Part shown: positions 36,044-44,731 of the stretch, piece by piece | Position numbering within the stretch: position 1 is the first letter of the stretch | Layout: each line of letters opens with the position of its first letter | NCBI RefSeq assembly: GCF_019145475.1 | Contig: NZ_JAHTKI010000014.1 | Span: 1 to 64,000, forward strand | Origin: Pseudomonas botevensis | Lineage (GTDB): Bacteria > Pseudomonadota > Gammaproteobacteria > Pseudomonadales > Pseudomonadaceae | Length of the DNA: 64,000 nucleotides | Direction of reading: 5' to 3' | The notes under the pieces: model-generated | The model's input: only the letters and a program-made list of their open reading frames with translations | What the model was told of the DNA's origin: nothing | Database searches by the model: none | Position numbers and translations under genes: made by a program

Positions 36044-36517
36044 ATGCGTCACCATTCGGTCATCCACACACCGAAACTGAGCGACTATCAGGAACTGACC
36101 CGGGTCTGGGAGGCCTCGGTTCGCGCCACCCATGACTTTCTGCCAGACGCCTATATCGAGTTGCTGAAAAACCTGGTGCTGACCCGCTACCTCGATGCGG
36201 TCATGCTCATCTGCACCCGGGACAGGCGCCAGCGCATCACCGGGTTCGCCGGGGTGGCGGCGGGCAAGATCGAAATGCTGTTCATCGATCCGGAACATCG
36301 CGGCCAGGGCCTGGGCAAACAATTGTTGCGCTACGCCATGGAACACCTGAACGCCGATGAACTGGACGTCAACGAACAGAACCCGCAGGCCCTGGGCTTC
36401 TACTTCAAACAAGGCTTCGAAGTGATCGGCCGTTCGGACGTCGACGGCATGGGCCAGCCGTATCCGCTGCTGCACATGCGCCTGCGGCAAAACCAGCCAT
36501 TGGCACGCAACGCCTGA
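36044..36517 (+). CDS. GNAT-family N-acetyltransferase
   Basis: The 157-residue protein has the acetyl-CoA-binding GNAT motif A (IEMLFIDPEHRGQGLGKQLL) near residues 80-100 and the motif B region VNEQNPQALGFYFKQGFEVI. It resembles YjaB-type small acetyltransferases; the substrate is unknown. Several in-frame ATGs exist. The one at 36044 is chosen because AGGAGG lies 9 bp upstream; the alternative at 36026 overlaps that site. Confidence 0.85.
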   Translation: MRHHSVIHTPKLSDYQELTRVWEASVRATHDFLPDAYIELLKNLVLTRYLDAVMLICTRDRRQRITGFAGVAAGKIEMLFIDPEHRGQGLGKQLLRYAMEHLNADELDVNEQNPQALGFYFKQGFEVIGRSDVDGMGQPYPLLHMRLRQNQPLARNA

Positions 36518-36616
36518 TCCGATCCAGAGCGCCCGGTCCGACAAATCCAAATCGGACCGGGCTTAACCGGCCCCAGGCAGGTACAATGCCCACCCCTTTT
36601 TTGTTACGGCCCTGTC

Positions 36617-37327
36617 ATGACTGACCCGATTCGCCTCTCCAAACGCCTCATCGAACTGGTGGGCTGCTCCCGCCGCGAGGCCGAGCTGTTCATCGAGGGC
36701 GGCTGGGTCACCGTGGACGGTGAAGTCATCGACGAGCCGCAGTTCAAGGTCGCCGACCAGAAAGTCGAGCTCGACAAAGACGCCAAGGCTACCGCGCCAG
36801 AGCCGGTAACGCTGCTGCTCAACGTCCCGGCCGGCCTCGACGCCGACAGCGCCATGCAGTCGCTCGGTGCCGACAGTCTCAGCGAAGAACACCGCTTCGG
36901 CAAACGCCCGTTGCGCGGCCACTTCCTGCGCCTGACCGCCAGCGCCGACCTGCAGCCCGGCGCCAGCGGCCTGTTGGTGTTCACCCAGGACTGGAAGGTG
37001 TTGCGCAAACTCACCGCCGACGCCGCAAAAATCGAACAGGAATACGTCGTCGAAGTCACAGGCGAAATCATCGACCACGGCCTCAACCGCCTGCAACACG
37101 GCCTCAGCTACAAGGGCAAGGAGCTGCCGCCGGTCAAGGCCAGCTGGCAGAACGAAAACCGCCTGCGCTTCGCCCTGAAAAACCCGCCGCCAGGCGTAAT
37201 CGCCCAGTTCTGCGAGGCGGTCGGCCTGAAGGTTATCGGCATCCGCCGTATCCGCATCGGCGGCGTGTCGATCGGCAAGGTGCCGGTGGGCCAGTGGCGC
37301 TATCTGTCCGGCAAAGAGAAGTTCTGA
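36617..37327 (+). CDS. RsuA/RluB/RluF-family pseudouridine-synthase homologue lacking the usual catalytic Asp
   Basis: The 236-residue protein has an N-terminal S4 RNA-binding domain (RLSKRLIELVGCSRREAELF) and the overall RsuA-type catalytic domain (EYVVEVTGEI, GLKVIGIRRIRIGGVSIGKV). The catalytic loop of the family reads GRLD-x-x-TSGLL, whereas here the matching stretch is ASADLQPGASGLLVFTQDW. The position four residues before SGLL is Q113, and the nearest Asp is D111, two positions off. It may use D111, be inactive, or act only as an RNA-binding protein. Confidence 0.8.
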   Translation: MTDPIRLSKRLIELVGCSRREAELFIEGGWVTVDGEVIDEPQFKVADQKVELDKDAKATAPEPVTLLLNVPAGLDADSAMQSLGADSLSEEHRFGKRPLRGHFLRLTASADLQPGASGLLVFTQDWKVLRKLTADAAKIEQEYVVEVTGEIIDHGLNRLQHGLSYKGKELPPVKASWQNENRLRFALKNPPPGVIAQFCEAVGLKVIGIRRIRIGGVSIGKVPVGQWRYLSGKEKF

Positions 37328-37391
37328 GGCCGCCCCCACATTCCGGCATCGCCCGTGCGGTGCCCACAGCGAAACGATCAGGATTGCACAC

Positions 37392-37859
37392 ATGGTTCAC
37401 AACGACGTACTGCGCAGCGTGCGCTACATGCTCGACATCAGCGACAAGAAAGTCGTCGAGATCATCAAGCTCGGCGGCATGGACGTGACCCTCGCTGACG
37501 TAATCGCCTGGCTCGACAAGAAAGAACAGGACGACGAAGGTTTCGTGCGCTGCCCGGACGAGGTCCTGGCGCATTTCCTCGACGGCCTGGTGATCTTCAA
37601 GCGCGGCAAGGACGAAAGCCGTCCGCCGCTGCCGATCGAAGTGCCGGTGACCAACAACATCATCATGAAAAAACTGCGGGTCGCCTTCGAACTGAAGGAA
37701 GACGACCTGCACGCAATCCTCAAGGCCGCCGACTTCCCGGTGTCCAAGCCCGAGCTGAGCGCGCTGTTCCGCAAGGTCGGCCACAACAACTACCGCGAAT
37801 GCGGCGACCAGCTGCTGCGCAATTTCCTCAAGGGGCTGACCCTGCGCGTTCGCGGCTGA
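37392..37859 (+). CDS. DUF1456 family protein (YehS-like)
   Basis: The 155-residue soluble protein has two similar halves, each starting with an ND-LRSVRYMLDISD or NNIIMKKLRVAFELKEDD type helix. This internal duplication is typical of the DUF1456/YehS family. The role is unknown. It lies 64 bp after the pseudouridine-synthase homologue. Confidence 0.85.
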   Translation: MVHNDVLRSVRYMLDISDKKVVEIIKLGGMDVTLADVIAWLDKKEQDDEGFVRCPDEVLAHFLDGLVIFKRGKDESRPPLPIEVPVTNNIIMKKLRVAFELKEDDLHAILKAADFPVSKPELSALFRKVGHNNYRECGDQLLRNFLKGLTLRVRG

Positions 37860-37986
37860 TCCCGGTCAGCGGCGGTGACTCATTCGCCGCCGCTGCGCAT
37901 GACCGTCCATTCCTTTCGAAAATAGTGGCTCCGCTTTTCGCGGCTGACGACTAGGGTGTACTGAACCCTCATCTTCAGGATTCGCC

Positions 37987-38757
37987 ATGCACCCGTACTT
38001 TTCCCTGCAAGGCCGCACCGCCCTGGTGACCGGCGGCACCCGTGGCATTGGCAAGATGATCGCCAAGGCCTTTGTCGAGGCCGGTGCGAAGGTCTATGTC
38101 TGCTCTCGCGACGCCGAAGCCTGTCACCAGACCGCCGAAGAACTCGGGGCCGTGGGTATCTGCCACGGGGTCGCGGCCAACCTCGCCACTGAGGAAGGCG
38201 TGCAGCAACTGGCCACACGGCTTGGCGAGCAGATCAGCCATCTGGACATTCTGGTCAACAACGCCGGCACCACCTGGGGCGCACCGCTGGAAAGCTACCC
38301 GGTCAAGGGCTGGGAGAAAGTCATGCAGCTCAACGTGACCTCGGTGTTCAGTTGCATCCAGCAACTCCTGCCACTGCTGCGCAAGTCCGGTTCAGCGACC
38401 AACCCGGCGCGGATCATCAACATCGGCTCGGTGGCCGGGATTTCGTCTTTTGGCGAACAGGCTTACGCCTACGGGCCGAGCAAAGCGGCGCTGCATCAAC
38501 TGTCGCGGATTCTCGCCCGGGAACTGGTGAGCCAGCACATCAACGTCAACGTGATCGCGCCGGGACGGTTTCCGAGCAAGATGACCCAGCACATCGGCAA
38601 CGACCAGCTGGCACTGGCCGAAGACACCGCGCTGATCCCGATGAAGCGCTGGGGACGCGAAGAAGAGATGGCGGCGCTGGCCATCAGCCTGGCGAGCACG
38701 GCGGGCGCATACATGACCGGCAACATCATTCCGCTGGATGGCGGGTTCAGTCTGTAG
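37987..38757 (+). CDS. rhlG: SDR-family oxidoreductase RhlG
   Basis: The 256-residue NADP-dependent short-chain dehydrogenase has the cofactor motif TGGTRGIGKMIA, NNAGTTWG, catalytic Ser in NIGSVAGISSFG and YAYGPSKAA (Tyr-x-x-x-Lys). Start (MHPYFSLQGRTALVTGG), length and long blocks such as ESYPVKGWEKVMQLNVTSVF agree with P. aeruginosa RhlG as I remember it. RhlG was described as a beta-ketoacyl reductase linked to rhamnolipid and PHA precursors. No rhlAB genes are nearby. Confidence 0.93.
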   Translation: MHPYFSLQGRTALVTGGTRGIGKMIAKAFVEAGAKVYVCSRDAEACHQTAEELGAVGICHGVAANLATEEGVQQLATRLGEQISHLDILVNNAGTTWGAPLESYPVKGWEKVMQLNVTSVFSCIQQLLPLLRKSGSATNPARIINIGSVAGISSFGEQAYAYGPSKAALHQLSRILARELVSQHINVNVIAPGRFPSKMTQHIGNDQLALAEDTALIPMKRWGREEEMAALAISLASTAGAYMTGNIIPLDGGFSL

Positions 38758-38771
38758 ACTGGCGGCGCGGC

Positions 38772-38790
38772 CTTCGCGGGCAAGCCCGCG
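38772..38790. repeat. Partial REP element
   Basis: CTTCGCGGGCAAGCCCGCG directly after rhlG is a single truncated REP arm without a partner. Confidence 0.65.
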
Positions 38791-38869
38791 CAGGCGTTTG
38801 CTCAGTCACCAGCAGACTTGAAGCCGGCCGGGTTATCATGCCCGCCCGCTCCCGCTTCGATTGCAGATC

Positions 38870-39568
38870 ATGACTTACAGCGTCTCCCCCATCGGCTTCG
38901 TGCGCTCCTGCTTCAAGGAGAAATTCGCCATCCCCCGCCAACCGCAACTGGCTCCCGCTGCCCGTGGCGTGCTGGAACTGGTGGCGCCGTTCGATCAGGG
39001 TGACGCCGTGCAGGGGCTGGAGCAGGTCAGCCATGTCTGGCTGCTGTTCCTGTTCCATCAGGCCCTGGAAGACAAGCCACGGCTGAAAGTGCGTCCACCA
39101 CGGCTGGGCGGCAACAAGTCCATGGGGGTGTTCGCCACCCGCGCCACCCATCGCCCGAACGGCATCGGCCAGTCCGTGGTGAAACTGGACAAGGTCGAGG
39201 CCCATCGCCTGTTCATCTCCGGCATCGACCTGCTGGACGGCACGCCGATTCTCGACATCAAACCCTACGTGCCCTACGCCGACATCATCGGCGAAGCCTC
39301 CAACAGCATCGCCAGCGCCGCGCCGGTCCTGATCGACGTGCAGTGGACGGACGCAGCCTTGCAACAGGCCCACGGGCACGGGCAGCGCCTTGGCGAACCG
39401 TTGGTTGAGCTGATCGAGCAATGCCTGGCCCAGGACCCGCGCCCGGCGTATCAGACGCCTGCGCCTGAGCGCGAGTACGGCGCGCAGTTCTGGGATCTGG
39501 ACGTGCGCTGGCACTACCCGACGCCGCAGCAGATTCGGGTGCTGGAAGTGATTCCCGCCGGGGCGTGA
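38870..39568 (+). CDS. trmO: tRNA (N6-threonylcarbamoyladenosine37-N6)-methyltransferase TrmO
   Basis: The 232-residue TsaA/TrmO protein methylates t6A37 of certain tRNAs using SAM. The N-terminal beta-barrel has SPIGFVRSCFKEKFAIPRQP and GVFATRATHRPNGIGQSVVK, the family signature. The C-terminal extension contains the motif YGAQFWDLDVRWHYP. The ATG at 38870 gives the standard family start, with no strong ribosome site visible. Confidence 0.92.
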   Translation: MTYSVSPIGFVRSCFKEKFAIPRQPQLAPAARGVLELVAPFDQGDAVQGLEQVSHVWLLFLFHQALEDKPRLKVRPPRLGGNKSMGVFATRATHRPNGIGQSVVKLDKVEAHRLFISGIDLLDGTPILDIKPYVPYADIIGEASNSIASAAPVLIDVQWTDAALQQAHGHGQRLGEPLVELIEQCLAQDPRPAYQTPAPEREYGAQFWDLDVRWHYPTPQQIRVLEVIPAGA

Positions 39569-39579
39569 CCCCGAAAACG

Positions 39580-39620
39580 AAAAAGCCCGCGCTGCCTGTT
39601 CAGGCAACGCGGGCTTTTTC
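39580..39620 (+). terminator. Terminator between trmO and fpr
   Basis: AAAAAGCCCGCGCTGCCTG, a short loop, then CAGGCAACGCGGGCTTTTTC. The flanking A- and T-runs make it usable in both directions for the convergent genes trmO and fpr. Confidence 0.9.
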
Positions 39621-39624
39621 CATT

Positions 39625-39650
39625 GTGGGAGCCGGCAAGCCCGCTCCCAC
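39625..39650. repeat. REP-like palindrome
   Basis: GTGGGAGCCGGCAAGCCCGC followed by TCCCAC is a single REP hairpin next to the terminator. Confidence 0.75.
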
Positions 39651-39663
39651 CGATTACCGCTGC

Positions 39664-40443
39664 TTACTTCTCGACGAACGCACGCTCGATCAGGTAGTCA
39701 CCCGGCTCGCGCATGCGCGCCGAGATCTTCAGGCCGAAGCTGTCGAGCACTTCGCTGGTCTCGTCGAGCATGCTCGGGCTGCCGCAGATCATCGCGCGAT
39801 CGTCCTGCGGGTTGATCGGTGGCAGGCCGATGTCGCTGAACAGCTTGCCGCTGCGCATCAGGTCGGTCAGACGACCCTGATTCTCGAACGGTTCGCGGGT
39901 CACGGTCGGGTAGTAGATCAGCTTGTCACGCAGCGCTTCGCCGAAGAACTCGTTCTGCGGCAGGTGCTCGGTGATGAACTCGCGGTAGGCGACTTCGTTG
40001 ACGTAACGAACACCGTGGACCAGGATCACTTTTTCGAAGCGCTCGTAGGTTTCCGGGTCCTGGATCACGCTCATGAACGGCGCCAGACCGGTGCCGGTGC
40101 TCAGCAGGTACAGATGCTTGCCCGGGTTCAGGTCGTCCAGCACCAGGGTGCCGGTAGGCTTCTTGGAGATGATGATCTCGTCGCCTTCCTTCAGGTGCTG
40201 CAACTGGGAAGTCAGCGGGCCATCTTGTACTTTGATACTGAAGAACTCGAGATGCTCTTCCCAGTTCGGGCTGGCGATCGAGTAAGCGCGCATAAGCGGG
40301 CGGCCGTTGGGCTGTTGCAGGCCGATCATCACGAACTGACCGTTCTCGAAGCGCAGGCCCGGATCGCGGGTGCACTTGAAGCTGAACAGAGTGTCGTTCC
40401 AGTGGTGAACACTGAGGACACGCTCGTGGTTCATGTTGCTCAT
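39664..40443 (-). CDS. fpr: Ferredoxin-NADP reductase
   Basis: The 259-residue FAD enzyme moves electrons between NADPH and ferredoxin or flavodoxin. The FAD site is in MRAYSIASPNWEEHLEFFSI, the NADP-binding part in LLSTGTGLAPFMSVIQDPE, and CGSPSMLDE is conserved. It ends in the typical YLIERAFVEK. The ATG at 40443 starts the family sequence MSNMNHERVLSVHHW. It is divergent from finR, the LysR regulator that activates fprA in P. putida. Confidence 0.95.
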   Translation of the reverse strand: MSNMNHERVLSVHHWNDTLFSFKCTRDPGLRFENGQFVMIGLQQPNGRPLMRAYSIASPNWEEHLEFFSIKVQDGPLTSQLQHLKEGDEIIISKKPTGTLVLDDLNPGKHLYLLSTGTGLAPFMSVIQDPETYERFEKVILVHGVRYVNEVAYREFITEHLPQNEFFGEALRDKLIYYPTVTREPFENQGRLTDLMRSGKLFSDIGLPPINPQDDRAMICGSPSMLDETSEVLDSFGLKISARMREPGDYLIERAFVEK

Positions 40444-40587
40444 GTACGTGGGACTCCTGGATATTGGGTCTGCGCTTGCACTGCTCGTAGGGAGAGCGCC
40501 GACGGTGCGCAATTGCATCGCATTCTAATAGCGCCGACAATATCTGTTAACTGGATTATTAAGATAAGGGTTATCGGTTATATCGAT
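40444..40587. promoter_or_regulatory. fpr-finR divergent control region
   Basis: This 144-bp gap between the divergent genes should hold both promoters and the FinR operator. An A+T-rich section (40540-40587) with AAGATAAGGGTTATCGGTTA contains interrupted dyads of the T-N11-A kind used by LysR regulators. The exact operator is not proven from sequence. Confidence 0.5.
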
Positions 40588-41514
40588 ATGCGATTTACTC
40601 TCCGTCAACTGCAAGTCTTTGTCGCCGTCGCCCAGCAGGAAAGCGTCTCCCGTGCTGCGGGGCTGCTCAACCTGTCGCAATCGGCGGCGAGCACTTCCAT
40701 CACCGAACTGGAGCGCCAGTCCAGCTGCCAGCTGTTCGATCGCGCCGGCAAACGCCTGAGCCTCAACGCCTTGGGCAAGCAATTGCTGCCGCAGGCGGTG
40801 GCGATGCTCGATCAGGCCAAGGAAATCGAAGACCTGCTCAACGGCAAGTCCGGTTTCGGCTCGCTGTCGGTGGGCGCAACCCTGACCATCGGCAATTACC
40901 TGGCGACCCTGTTGATCGGTGGGTTCATGCAGCGTCATCCGGAAAGCCAGGTGAAACTGCATGTGCAGAACACTGCCAATATCGTGCAACAAGTCGCCCA
41001 CTATGAAATTGATCTGGGTCTAATCGAAGGCGATTGCAGCCACCCGGACATCGAAGTGCAGAGTTGGGTCGAGGATGAGCTGGTGGTGTTTTGCGCCCCG
41101 CAACATCCGTTGGCCAAGCGCGGCAGCGCGACCATGGAGGAATTGACTCACGAAGCGTGGATTCTGCGCGAACAGGGCTCCGGCACGCGCCTGACCTTCG
41201 ATCAGGCCATGCGTCACCATCGCAGCGCACTGAATATCCGCCTGGAGCTGGAACACACCGAAGCGATCAAACGCGCGGTGGAATCAGGTTTGGGGATTGG
41301 CTGCATCTCGCGCCTGGCGCTGCGCGACGCTTTCCGGCGTGGCAGCCTGGTGCCGGTGGAAACGCCGGATCTGGACCTGGCGCGGCAGTTTTATTTCATC
41401 TGGCACAAACAGAAATACCAGACCTCGGCCATGCGCGAATTCCTCGATCTGTGCCGCGCCTTCACCGCCGGGGTGCAGCGCAGCGACGAGATCGTGTTGC
41501 CGAATATCGCTTAA
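40588..41514 (+). CDS. finR: LysR-family regulator FinR
   Basis: The 308-residue LysR regulator has its N-terminal winged helix (LRQLQVFVAVAQQESVSRAA, recognition helix LSQSAASTSITELERQ) and a C-terminal effector domain with two lobes. FinR of P. putida is needed for superoxide-induced fprA expression, and the divergent position supports that role here. The stop overlaps the dgkA stop region by 4 bp in convergent orientation. Confidence 0.92.
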   Translation: MRFTLRQLQVFVAVAQQESVSRAAGLLNLSQSAASTSITELERQSSCQLFDRAGKRLSLNALGKQLLPQAVAMLDQAKEIEDLLNGKSGFGSLSVGATLTIGNYLATLLIGGFMQRHPESQVKLHVQNTANIVQQVAHYEIDLGLIEGDCSHPDIEVQSWVEDELVVFCAPQHPLAKRGSATMEELTHEAWILREQGSGTRLTFDQAMRHHRSALNIRLELEHTEAIKRAVESGLGIGCISRLALRDAFRRGSLVPVETPDLDLARQFYFIWHKQKYQTSAMREFLDLCRAFTAGVQRSDEIVLPNIA

Positions 41515-41873
41515 AGCAGAATCACTGCCCACACCAGGGCAATCATGCTCAACGCCACGAATTGCGCGGCGCTGCCCATGTCCTTGGCGTTCTTGGACAG
41601 CGGGTGCAGCTCGAGGGAAATGCGGTCGATGGCCGCTTCCACCGCCGAGTTCAGCAACTCGACAATCAGTGCCAGCAGGCACACGGCGATCAGCACCGCC
41701 TGTTCAACGCGGCTGACATTCAGAAAGAACGTCAGCGGAATCAGCACCACATTGAGCAACACCAGTTGACGGAACGCCGCTTCGCCGGTGAAGGCCGCAC
41801 GCAGGCCGTCCAGCGAATAACCGGAAGCGTTGAGGATGCGTTTCAGGCCCGTCTGGCCCTTGAAAGGTGACAT
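41511..41873 (-). CDS. dgkA: Diacylglycerol kinase
   Basis: The 120-residue integral membrane kinase recycles diacylglycerol to phosphatidic acid. It has three hydrophobic segments and the signature ELLNSAVEAAIDRIS followed by KNAKDMGSAAQF, which is diagnostic. It is the downstream partner of erdR, as in P. aeruginosa, and converges with finR with a 4-bp overlap. Confidence 0.96.
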   Translation of the reverse strand: MSPFKGQTGLKRILNASGYSLDGLRAAFTGEAAFRQLVLLNVVLIPLTFFLNVSRVEQAVLIAVCLLALIVELLNSAVEAAIDRISLELHPLSKNAKDMGSAAQFVALSMIALVWAVILL

Positions 41874-41948
41874 AAAGTAGATAACCGACCAAAAAGAAGT
41901 GGGAAAGCTAGATCAACGAAAGTCAAAAAAGCGTGAAGATGCCAGCCG

Positions 41949-42599
41949 TTATTGGCTCGGAATTGACTCAAGTTGTTGCAGCAACAAAGCCGCCTGGGTA
42001 CGGGTGCGCACATTCAGCTTGCGGAAAATCGCCGTGACGTGGGCCTTGATGGTCGCCTCGGAGACGTTCAGCTCATAAGCGATCTGCTTGTTCAGCAGTC
42101 CTTCGCACACCATGGTCAACACGCGGAACTGTTGCGGCGTCAGGCTGGCGAGGCCATCGCTGGCGGCCTTGGCTTCCTCGGAAACGCTGACCGCTTCGAA
42201 CGCCTGGGGCGGCCAGAACACGTCGCCATCCAGCACTTTGCGCACCGCTTGCTGAATCACGCTCAAGTCGCTGGACTTGGGAATGAAGCCACTGGCCCCG
42301 AACTCCCTGGACTTGACCATCACCGAAGCTTCTTCCTGGGCCGACACCATCACCACCGGAATCTGCGGGTATTGACCGCGCAGCAGCACCAGCCCGGAAA
42401 ATCCGTAGGCGCCCGGCATGTTCAGGTCCAGCAGCACCAGATCCCAATCGGCCTTTTCCGTCAGGCGCGCTTCCAGTTCGGCAATGCTCGCCACCTCCAC
42501 CAGACGCACCTGCGGGCCGAGGCCCAGCGTCACCGCCTGGTGCAGTGCGCTACGAAAAAGAGGGTGATCATCGGCAATCAGGATGTCGTATGTGGCCAT
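41949..42599 (-). CDS. erdR: LuxR-family response regulator ErdR
   Basis: The 216-residue protein has an N-terminal receiver domain with acidic residues in ILIADDHPLF, phosphoacceptor Asp in LVLLDLNMPGAYG (D59) and Lys in GFIPKSSD. A C-terminal LuxR helix-turn-helix follows (LTPQQFRVLTMVCEGLLNKQ, SEATIKAHVTAIFRKL). ErdR of pseudomonads controls ethanol and acetate metabolism genes such as acs. No sensor kinase is adjacent. Confidence 0.93.
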   Translation of the reverse strand: MATYDILIADDHPLFRSALHQAVTLGLGPQVRLVEVASIAELEARLTEKADWDLVLLDLNMPGAYGFSGLVLLRGQYPQIPVVMVSAQEEASVMVKSREFGASGFIPKSSDLSVIQQAVRKVLDGDVFWPPQAFEAVSVSEEAKAASDGLASLTPQQFRVLTMVCEGLLNKQIAYELNVSEATIKAHVTAIFRKLNVRTRTQAALLLQQLESIPSQ

Positions 42600-42821
42600 T
42601 TTTCAAATGATCCTGTTTTTGATGGCTGGCCCGTGCATTCGGGCCGTGCCAAGGCAACTCGAGACACCGCCGGGCAGCGGTGTCCACAGGGGCGCGTTCA
42701 ACGCCAATCACAAGCGAATCGCGGCGTATCAAACCTTGGCCGCACCCCAATCGGCGCCAAGCATGCCCAGCGAAGCCGGGGTGGTCAAGCAACAAGGCCC
42801 CTGCTTTAGCAGTATGGGCCA

Positions 42822-43568
42822 CTATCCGGCCTGTATCGCCTGCGTGTTACCTATAAAAGGCAGCAACTCGGCGTGGGCCGGGGTCGCCAGGTTCACGTCC
42901 AATTGCTGCTTGGCGCCCAGATAATGCTGGCTGAACACGTCGAAATAGGCGTCGAGCGCCGAGGCGGCAGCGGTATCGCCCGCCAGCTCCAGGCACAACG
43001 CCGCCACTTCGGCGGTGCACAAGTGCTCGCTGCGGGTCGAACGGCGCAGGCGATAACGCGACAGTCTGTCGGGCAACAGGCTGAGGATCGGCAACCGGTC
43101 GAAGTACGGACTTTTGCGAAACATCTTGCGCGCTTCGGTCCAGGTCGCATCCAGCAGAATGAACAACGGCCGCTTGCCGTTATCCAGATCCACCGTGTTG
43201 GTAACCCGCGACGGCTCGACATATTCACCGGGGAACACCAGATACGGCTGCCATTGCGGATCGTTGAGCAGCGCCAGCAACTGTTCGTCGATTTCCGTAC
43301 GCGACCAGATGAACGCGTGATTATCGCGAACCACGTCGGCGATCAGCCAACCGGTGTTGCTGGGTTTGAACACTTCCTTGCCGGTCATGATCAGGCAGAC
43401 ACCGCTGCGGGTTTCGACCGTCGGACGCCAGGCGCACAGGCAATGGCTGATGATCACCCGACAATCCCGGCAACGCTCGGAGCGAAAACCCCGGGCCTGA
43501 ATCGGCTTGATACCCTCGTCCTCGCGCTGATCGCGCAGGCGGGCTACGGCGTTGGGGGCATGGCTCAT
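42822..43568 (-). CDS. tapT: DTW-domain tRNA-uridine aminocarboxypropyltransferase
   Basis: This 248-residue DTW-domain enzyme makes acp3U at tRNA position 47. A zinc-binding CRDCRVIISHCLC lies near residue 35. The family core LLDATWTEARKMFRKSPYFD provides the D-x-T-W motif, and YRLRRSTRSEHLCTAEVAAL follows. The frame is open upstream to 43733. I chose the ATG at 43568 because it gives a normal length; the ATG at 43577 is possible. Confidence 0.88.
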   Translation of the reverse strand: MSHAPNAVARLRDQREDEGIKPIQARGFRSERCRDCRVIISHCLCAWRPTVETRSGVCLIMTGKEVFKPSNTGWLIADVVRDNHAFIWSRTEIDEQLLALLNDPQWQPYLVFPGEYVEPSRVTNTVDLDNGKRPLFILLDATWTEARKMFRKSPYFDRLPILSLLPDRLSRYRLRRSTRSEHLCTAEVAALCLELAGDTAAASALDAYFDVFSQHYLGAKQQLDVNLATPAHAELLPFIGNTQAIQAG

Positions 43569-43757
43569 CGCAGGCATGGCCGGCAGACAGGAAAACTCGA
43601 CACGAACAACACTCGGCAGGGCAATAAAGGCCGGCAGTTTACCAGAGCGACGGGCACAAGCCTGTACCCTCCCGACCGGCTCCCCTATAATTCGCCGCCA
43701 CTGAACGCACAGCCCCGTGGCTGGTCGAACCACCAGTCACTGAACCAGGAGAGTTTC

Positions 43758-44183
43758 ATGCTGCGCCTTATCGTTCCCACCGCTGCCATTCTGCTGGCGT
43801 CGTCCTTCTGCGCTCAGGCTGCCTCCCTGAAAGAGCAAAACCTGAACCGCGAGCTGCGCAATGTCGCAGAACAAAGCAACGTCGGCACGCCACGGGCGAT
43901 CAGCGAAGACATTCTCGATCAGGGTTATACCGTCGAAGGCACTACGCTGATCAACCACCTGAGCGTGCAAGCCAGTCACGCCGAGCAGATGCGTTCCAAC
44001 CCCAAGGCCGTGTATTTCCAGCTGGGCGCCTCGGTCTGCAACAACCCGTCGTACCGCAAGCTGATGGCCAAGGGCGCGATCATGCGTTATGACTTCAGCG
44101 AAGTGAAAACCAACAAGGCGATCGGCTCGGCAAGCTATCAGGACTCGGATTGCCCGAAAGCCGCCCCGGCGAAAAAGAAGTAA
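43758..44183 (+). CDS. Secreted PA3611-like protein (QSregVF family)
   Basis: The 141-residue protein has a clear signal peptide (MLRLIVPTAAILLASSFCAQA). Its mature part contains SVCNNPSYRKLMAKGAIMRY and a second cysteine in DSDCPK, so one disulfide is likely. It corresponds to PA3611 of P. aeruginosa, described as a putative quorum-sensing-regulated virulence factor of known structure but unclear activity. The start has an AGGAGAG ribosome site, so the longer upstream-open frame is not used. Confidence 0.8.
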   Translation: MLRLIVPTAAILLASSFCAQAASLKEQNLNRELRNVAEQSNVGTPRAISEDILDQGYTVEGTTLINHLSVQASHAEQMRSNPKAVYFQLGASVCNNPSYRKLMAKGAIMRYDFSEVKTNKAIGSASYQDSDCPKAAPAKKK

Positions 44184-44378
44184 TCATCGCGAATTGGCGC
44201 GCCGCTGTTCATCCTCGGCGCGCAGTTCGGCCAACAAGGCCTGCAAGTAACGCGAGCGCCGCTCTCCTCCCGCCAGACGGCGGCAGCACTCTTCCTCGAA
44301 ACTGACATGGTTGGTTTCGGCCGATGCTTTCAGTAATCGATACAGTTGCGTATCGATCTCCAGAGTCACTCTGGTCAT
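44184..44378 (-). CDS. Small ribbon-helix-helix-like protein
   Basis: The 64-residue protein begins MTRVTLEIDTQLYRLLKASA, a beta strand followed by a helix as in ribbon-helix-helix repressors and FitA-like antitoxins. It has a basic C-terminus (EDEQRRANSR). It is convergent with the PA3611-like gene with no gap. No toxin partner is visible next to it, so an antitoxin role is not supported. Confidence 0.65.
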   Translation of the reverse strand: MTRVTLEIDTQLYRLLKASAETNHVSFEEECCRRLAGGERRSRYLQALLAELRAEDEQRRANSR

Positions 44379-44731
44379 GTATCCCGCCTCCTTGCACCCA
44401 CAATTCCTTGAAAAGCGTGCGTCCTGCGTCCCGTCAGTGACGCAAGGTTGTCTTACAGCGCCTGTAAATTAGTAAATCAGACGCCCCGTCGGCCGGTGCA
44501 GCTTCAGACGAGCGGCAACGCCACGTTGCAAAAATGACACAAACGGTTACCTGGAAAGACTTTGGGGCACAAAGATTTAATCAGCGGATAATCCGCCGAG
44601 GGTCTAGATTCAAAGTATTCCCGATCACTTTTTCACGGCAGTAAAGGAGCTGCCGGCGAAGGTATTTTTGCAGCGCGGCACTGAAGCCGCCCGACAGGGC
44701 CAAAGAGTTCTGTGCAGAAGGAGACAGTTGC
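44379..44731. other. Intergenic region upstream of the LOG-family gene
   Basis: About 350 bp without a convincing gene. It should hold the divergent promoters of the small RHH-like gene and the LOG gene. It ends with a good ribosome site (GAAGGAGA) before 44732. I see no RNA gene or repeat. Confidence 0.5.

Noticed and set aside
44184..44378. Small RHH-like protein as antitoxin of a toxin-antitoxin pair
   Set aside because: The neighbour is the secreted PA3611-like protein in convergent orientation; no toxin gene is adjacent.
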